Assembly: GCA_016938535.1 (NCBI GenBank)
Contig: JAFGUL010000156.1
Location: 1-25,328 of the forward strand
Length of the DNA stretch: 25,328 nt
From: Candidatus Delongbacteria bacterium
Lineage (GTDB): Bacteria; Delongbacteria; UBA4055
Reading direction: 5' to 3'
Positions 22,730 through 25,328 of this stretch are shown here, piece after piece (position 1 is the stretch's first letter; every line of letters begins with the position of its first letter). Both the position numbers and the translations under genes were made by a program. The notes under the pieces were generated by a model. The model was not told where the DNA came from. It was given only the letters and a program-made list of their open reading frames with translations, and made no database searches.

Positions 22730-22951
22730 ATGGGCAGAAAAATAATAATGTTCGCGGGATATGTTCTGATGGCTTCGGCTTTCTACGGAGGAATTATGGC
22801 ATATACGAATAAAAATCTGACAGATCAGATTCCTGATATAGAAATCGGAATGGGTGAATATCCTGTCTGGCATCTCTTAGGCGTTCAGATAATTCTTTTT
22901 TTAATGGGTCTATGCATTGTGATTATTACACGACGAAAGAAATCAGAATAA
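22730..22951 (+). CDS. Small two-helix membrane protein
   Basis: 73 aa with hydrophobic segments at about 5-24 (IIMFAGYVLMASAFYGGIMA) and 48-67 (HLLGVQIILFLMGLCIVIIT), separated by a polar acidic loop (KNLTDQIPDIEIGMGEYPVW) and ending in RRKKSE, suggesting both ends are cytoplasmic. No family recognised. The ribosome site AGGGAAG is 4 nt before the ATG, and a promoter fits at 22677-22705. It precedes a toxin-antitoxin pair that has its own promoter, so the two are probably independent units. Small size makes this the least certain membrane gene of the window, but promoter, ribosome site and hydrophobic pattern agree. Confidence 0.65.
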   Translation: MGRKIIMFAGYVLMASAFYGGIMAYTNKNLTDQIPDIEIGMGEYPVWHLLGVQIILFLMGLCIVIITRRKKSE

Positions 22952-22965
22952 TAATGAATAATAAA

Positions 22966-22994
22966 TTGACAAAATGAATACTATTGATTATATT
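22966..22994 (+). promoter_or_regulatory. Promoter of the toxin-antitoxin pair
   Basis: TTGACA (22966-22971), 17 nt, TATATT (22989-22994). Transcription should begin near 23001, directly at the GGAGGTG ribosome site (23002-23008), so the leader is only about 14 nt. Antitoxin autorepression at this site is expected from related systems. Confidence 0.65.
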
Positions 22995-23014
22995 TGTATT
23001 TGGAGGTGCATATT

Positions 23015-23254
23015 ATGAAAACTATAACAGTAAGGATCGATGACAGCATATATGATCTGCTCAAGAAAGCTGCAGACGGAGAAAGAAGGACTATTTCGAA
23101 CTTTATTGAGAACGCTTCTCTTCAATATCTTACCAGTGAGGTATATGTGTCTGACGCTGAAATGAACTCGATCGTCAGCGATAAAGAACTTACCGATGGT
23201 CTTTATAAAGCACTTGACGATGCCAGAAAAGGAAAATACAGAATTGTTGAATAA
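23015..23254 (+). CDS. Ribbon-helix-helix-type antitoxin
   Basis: 79 aa from ATG 23015, chosen because GGAGGTG lies 6 nt upstream; an upstream in-frame start at 22994 has no ribosome site and overlaps the -10 box. The N-terminus KTITVRIDDSIYDLLKKAA followed by RRTISNFIENA is the beta-strand/two-helix pattern of CopG/RelB-like DNA-binding domains. The C-terminal half (VSDAEMNSIVSDKELTDGLYKAL) would wrap the toxin. Its stop overlaps the start of the toxin gene. Expected role: neutralise the RelE-type toxin and repress the shared promoter, known behaviour for such pairs. Confidence 0.88.
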   Translation: MKTITVRIDDSIYDLLKKAADGERRTISNFIENASLQYLTSEVYVSDAEMNSIVSDKELTDGLYKALDDARKGKYRIVE

Positions 23255-23516
23255 ATTTCAGATAGCTGAAACTGATCATTTTCTGGAAAGGATCTATGAT
23301 CCGAAATTCGGTAAAATGTATAAAAAGATAAAGGACTTTGTTTATCCGCAGCTGAGACAAAATCCTTATTTTGGCTCGAACATAAAGAAACTTAAAGGCA
23401 ATTTTGAAAGTGTATATAGATACCGGATCGGGAGATTCAGACTTTTTTATGTTATAGATAATGATAAGATACTGGTTCTTATACTCGATCTCAAAGCGAG
23501 AAAAGATTCATACTGA
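23247..23516 (+). CDS. RelE/ParE-superfamily toxin
   Basis: About 89 aa when started at TTG 23247, 8 nt inside the antitoxin gene, with AAAAGGAAAA as ribosome site; TTG 23244 or ATG 23220 are alternatives (ATG adds nine residues not typical of the family). The body begins (L)NKFQIAETDHFLERI, continues YKKIKDFVYPQLRQNPYFG, NIKKLKGNFESVYRYRIGRF and ends RLFYVIDNDKILVLILDLK, the usual RelE/ParE beta-sheet signature. Many RelE members are ribosome-dependent mRNA endonucleases, others (ParE) gyrase inhibitors; the sequence alone does not decide which, although the R-Y-R-I-G-x-x-R-L-x-Y motif is shared by both. Paired with the RHH antitoxin just upstream. Confidence 0.85.
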   Translation: MNKFQIAETDHFLERIYDPKFGKMYKKIKDFVYPQLRQNPYFGSNIKKLKGNFESVYRYRIGRFRLFYVIDNDKILVLILDLKARKDSY

Positions 23517-23522
23517 TATTCT

Positions 23523-23589
23523 CTGACATAATTTAGCGCATTCCGAAAGCTCTTAAATCGCTTTATGGTCTGCTTATAAATTATGTCAG
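23523..23589. repeat. 13-bp perfect inverted repeat with 41-nt spacer
   Basis: CTGACATAATTTA (23523-23535) and its exact complement TAAATTATGTCAG (23577-23589). The spacer itself can form a small hairpin from AAAGC (23546-23550) and GCTTT (23560-23564). It fills the gap between the toxin stop (23516) and the converging yjbQ stop (23600). There is no T-run, so it is not an ordinary terminator. It could be a structured RNA, a cruciform-forming site, a miniature transposable element or the remnant of one. Confidence 0.6.
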
Positions 23590-23599
23590 TTTATAGGCA

Positions 23600-24016
23600 C
23601 TAGTCCCCGATCACTTTAACAAGGACTCTTTTCTTCCTTTTACCGTCGAATTCCCCGTAAAATATCTGCTCCCAAGGTCCGAAATCAAGCTGACCGTTAG
23701 TGATAGCGCATACAACTTCGCGACCCATGACCTGTCTCTTCAAATGAGCATCTGCATTGTCCTCAAAACCGTTATGCCTGTACTGCGAATGAGGTTTCTC
23801 CGGCGCGAGCTTTTCCAGCCAGACCTCGTAATCGTGATGCAGTCCCGACTCGTTATCGTTTATGAACACCGAAGCCGTTATGTGCATGGCATTGACAAGA
23901 ACCAGACCTTCCTTAACGCCGCTTTCATCGATCACTTTCTGCACTTCATGCGTTATAAGAATAAACTGCCTTCTCTGTGTCGTGTCGAACCATAATTCCT
24001 TTCTGAATGACTTCAT
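23600..24016 (-). CDS. yjbQ: YjbQ-family (UPF0047) protein, possible secondary thiamine-phosphate synthase
   Basis: 138 aa from ATG 24016, chosen because GGAG lies 6 nt upstream, whereas the earlier ATG at 24028 has no ribosome site. The conserved motifs are [15 protein letters not shown], the internal [20 protein letters not shown], and the C-terminal [19 protein letters not shown], with histidines in the positions that line the trimeric active-site cleft. E. coli YjbQ has weak thiamine-phosphate synthase activity; the physiological role is not established. It converges on the toxin-antitoxin pair and is divergent from valS. Confidence 0.92.
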   Translation of the reverse strand: MKSFRKELWFDTTQRRQFILITHEVQKVIDESGVKEGLVLVNAMHITASVFINDNESGLHHDYEVWLEKLAPEKPHSQYRHNGFEDNADAHLKRQVMGREVVCAITNGQLDFGPWEQIFYGEFDGKRKKRVLVKVIGD

Positions 24017-24081
24017 CTTCCGCTCCATCTAATTTTGAAAGAATTTAAGAAATAATACATAGAAATTCAATTGTAATATTC

Positions 24082-24111
24082 TTGACTAAAAGGCATATTT
24101 TTGATTATATT
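24082..24111 (+). promoter_or_regulatory. Promoter of valS
   Basis: TTGACT (24082-24087), 18 nt, TATATT (24106-24111). The leader to the ATG at 24168 is about 50 nt. Confidence 0.5.
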
Positions 24112-24167
24112 CAATACTCTTTAAAGAGATAGTGTGGAATAATGTTAAATAACGCGGAAAATGTGAT

Positions 24168-25328
24168 ATGAAAGAGATACCGAAAACCTATGACCCGAAC
24201 CTGATCGAGAACGAAATTTATTCAAAATGGCTTGAAAAGGGATATTTTAAAGGGAAGGTAAACAAGGACAAAAAACCTTATACGATAGTTATACCACCGC
24301 CGAATGTGACGGGAATGCTCACGATAGGCCATGTGCTCAACAATACGCTTCAGGATGTTTTTATCAGATATTATAAGCTTAAAGGCTTCGAGACCTGCTG
24401 GGTCCCGGGAACAGATCATGCTTCAATAGCTACCGAGGCAAAAGTTACTGCTATGCTCAAAGAGCAGGGGATAGACAAAAAAGAAATAGGCAGGGAAGCA
24501 TTCTTAGAGAAAGCGAAAGAGTGGAAGGATAAATACGGCGGGATAATAATTGAGCAGCTTAAAAAACTCGGATGCGCCTGCGACTGGGACAGAGAACGGT
24601 TCACGATGGACGACGACTATTACAAGGCTGTTATTGACACTTTCGTTGACCTTTACAAGAAAGGGCTGATCTACAAAGGATACAGGCTTGTGAACTGGTG
24701 TCCCGGCTCGATGTCGGTAATATCCGACGAGGAAGTCGAATTCGTAGAAAAAAAAGGTAATCTCTGGTATTTTAAATATCCGGTCAAGGATTCAGACGAA
24801 TTCGTAACCGTAGCGACAACGAGACCCGAAACAATGTTCGGGGACACCGCGGTCGCAATTCATCCAGAGAATGAAAAACTCAAGCACCTGATCGGTAAAA
24901 CCGCGGTGCTGCCGCTTGTCGGCAGGGAGATACCGGTCATTGCGGATACGCACGCGGATCCGGAAAAGGGTACGGGCGCGGTCAAGATCACCCCGGGCCA
25001 TGACCCGAACGATAATCTTGTCGGGCAGAGGCATGGGCTTGAGGTCATAAATGTCATGAACCCGAATGCGACCTTAAACGATAATGTGCCCGAAAGATTC
25101 AGAGGTCTTGACAGGTTCGCCGCCCGTAAAAAGGTTGTCGCCGAGCTCACTGAGCTCGGACTGGTTGACAAGATCGAGGATCATGTTCATCAGCTCAGCG
25201 TGAGTCAGCGCGGCAAGGAGCCGATCGAGTATCTGATGTCCGAACAGTGGTATCTTAAGATGTCCGAACTCGTTAAGCCGGCACTTGAGGTGGTGAACAA
25301 CGGCACGATAAAATTTCATCCCGAAAAA
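24168..25328 (+). CDS. valS: Valyl-tRNA synthetase, N-terminal 387 residues
   Basis: Open to the right edge; the usual protein is ~870 aa, so under half is present. Class I synthetase motif PPPNVTG (43-49) is followed by the HIGH equivalent TIGH (52-55). The ValRS segment WVPGTDHASIATE is present, as is NWCPGSMSVISDEEVE (usually NWCP/NWDP...SDLEVE). The editing domain begins near 190, with TVATTRPETMFGDTAVAIHP and the GTGAVKITPGHDPNDNLVGQRHGL motif that removes mischarged threonine. The start is ATG 24168, with GGAAA upstream. GC content rises clearly after about 24780 within the same reading frame, so this is a composition change, not a boundary. Confidence 0.95.
   Translation, partial: MKEIPKTYDPNLIENEIYSKWLEKGYFKGKVNKDKKPYTIVIPPPNVTGMLTIGHVLNNTLQDVFIRYYKLKGFETCWVPGTDHASIATEAKVTAMLKEQGIDKKEIGREAFLEKAKEWKDKYGGIIIEQLKKLGCACDWDRERFTMDDDYYKAVIDTFVDLYKKGLIYKGYRLVNWCPGSMSVISDEEVEFVEKKGNLWYFKYPVKDSDEFVTVATTRPETMFGDTAVAIHPENEKLKHLIGKTAVLPLVGREIPVIADTHADPEKGTGAVKITPGHDPNDNLVGQRHGLEVINVMNPNATLNDNVPERFRGLDRFAARKKVVAELTELGLVDKIEDHVHQLSVSQRGKEPIEYLMSEQWYLKMSELVKPALEVVNNGTIKFHPEK

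Noticed and set aside
1..25328. CRISPR array, insertion sequence, integrase or prophage genes
   Set aside because: No regularly spaced repeats, transposase, recombinase or phage structural motifs were seen on either strand; the only mobile-type content is the toxin-antitoxin pair and the inverted repeat near it.
24780..25328. Horizontal transfer or recombination boundary in valS because GC rises
   Set aside because: The reading frame and ValRS editing-domain motifs continue uninterrupted; conserved domains often show such local composition shifts.

Overview
This window looks like chromosomal core-genome sequence from a diderm (Gram-negative-type) bacterium with moderate to low GC. The outer-membrane assembly protein BamA, a Skp/OmpH chaperone, lipoproteins and a second outer-membrane barrel show two membranes. 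The C-terminal end of SelA at the left edge indicates selenocysteine decoding. The MutL/GlmL-type ATPase, M29 peptidase and YitT protein fit an anaerobic, amino-acid-using lineage. I would guess the FCB superphylum (Cloacimonadota/Delongbacteria-like), but the sequence alone does not fix this. TTG starts are used several times, and most promoters that can be picked out have the form TTGnnn-N17-TATATT.

Layout from left to right. 1-1267 (+): end of selA overlapping prmC. 1264-7224 (-): a probable four-gene operon transcribed mutL-like ATPase, barrel-sandwich/KOW-like partner, outer-membrane barrel, M29 aminopeptidase; its last stop codon overlaps the prmC stop. 7410-8393 (-): a lone radical SAM protein. 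8528-9124 (+): RNA 2',3'-cyclic phosphodiesterase (thpR). 9151-11142 (-): uvrB, possibly leaderless. 11289-15737 (+): bamA, skp/ompH, a lipoprotein with a thioredoxin domain, and a tRNA-Thr(CGT) only 9 nt after that gene. 15814-17576 (+): a YitT membrane protein and hslO (Hsp33), ended by a terminator. 17775-20126 (+): a five-gene operon with its own strong promoter and terminator. 20244-20732 (+): an orphan four-helix membrane protein. 20733-22573 (-): tyrS followed by an ankyrin-type lipoprotein. 22730-23516 (+): a small membrane protein and a RelE-type toxin-antitoxin pair. 23523-23589: a 13-bp inverted repeat. 23600-24016 (-): yjbQ. 24168 to the end (+): valS, incomplete.

The most interesting region is the operon at 17775-20126. 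Four of its five proteins carry the same short helical SHOCT-like motif (pattern I-L-x-M-x-x-x-G-K-I-S/T-x-x-x-A-E-x-L), attached in turn to nothing else (50 aa), a zinc ribbon plus probable helix-turn-helix, a DUF4097-type beta-repeat domain, and a small beta domain. The fifth is a membrane protein whose C-terminal tail resembles the small beta domain. This resembles the Bacillus yvl / Enterococcus LiaX envelope-stress proteins in parts but not in layout. A plausible reading is a self-assembling, membrane-linked sensing or stress module with its own regulator. The second interesting unit is the MutL-type reactivase paired with an uncharacterised barrel-sandwich protein without any adjacent B12 mutase.
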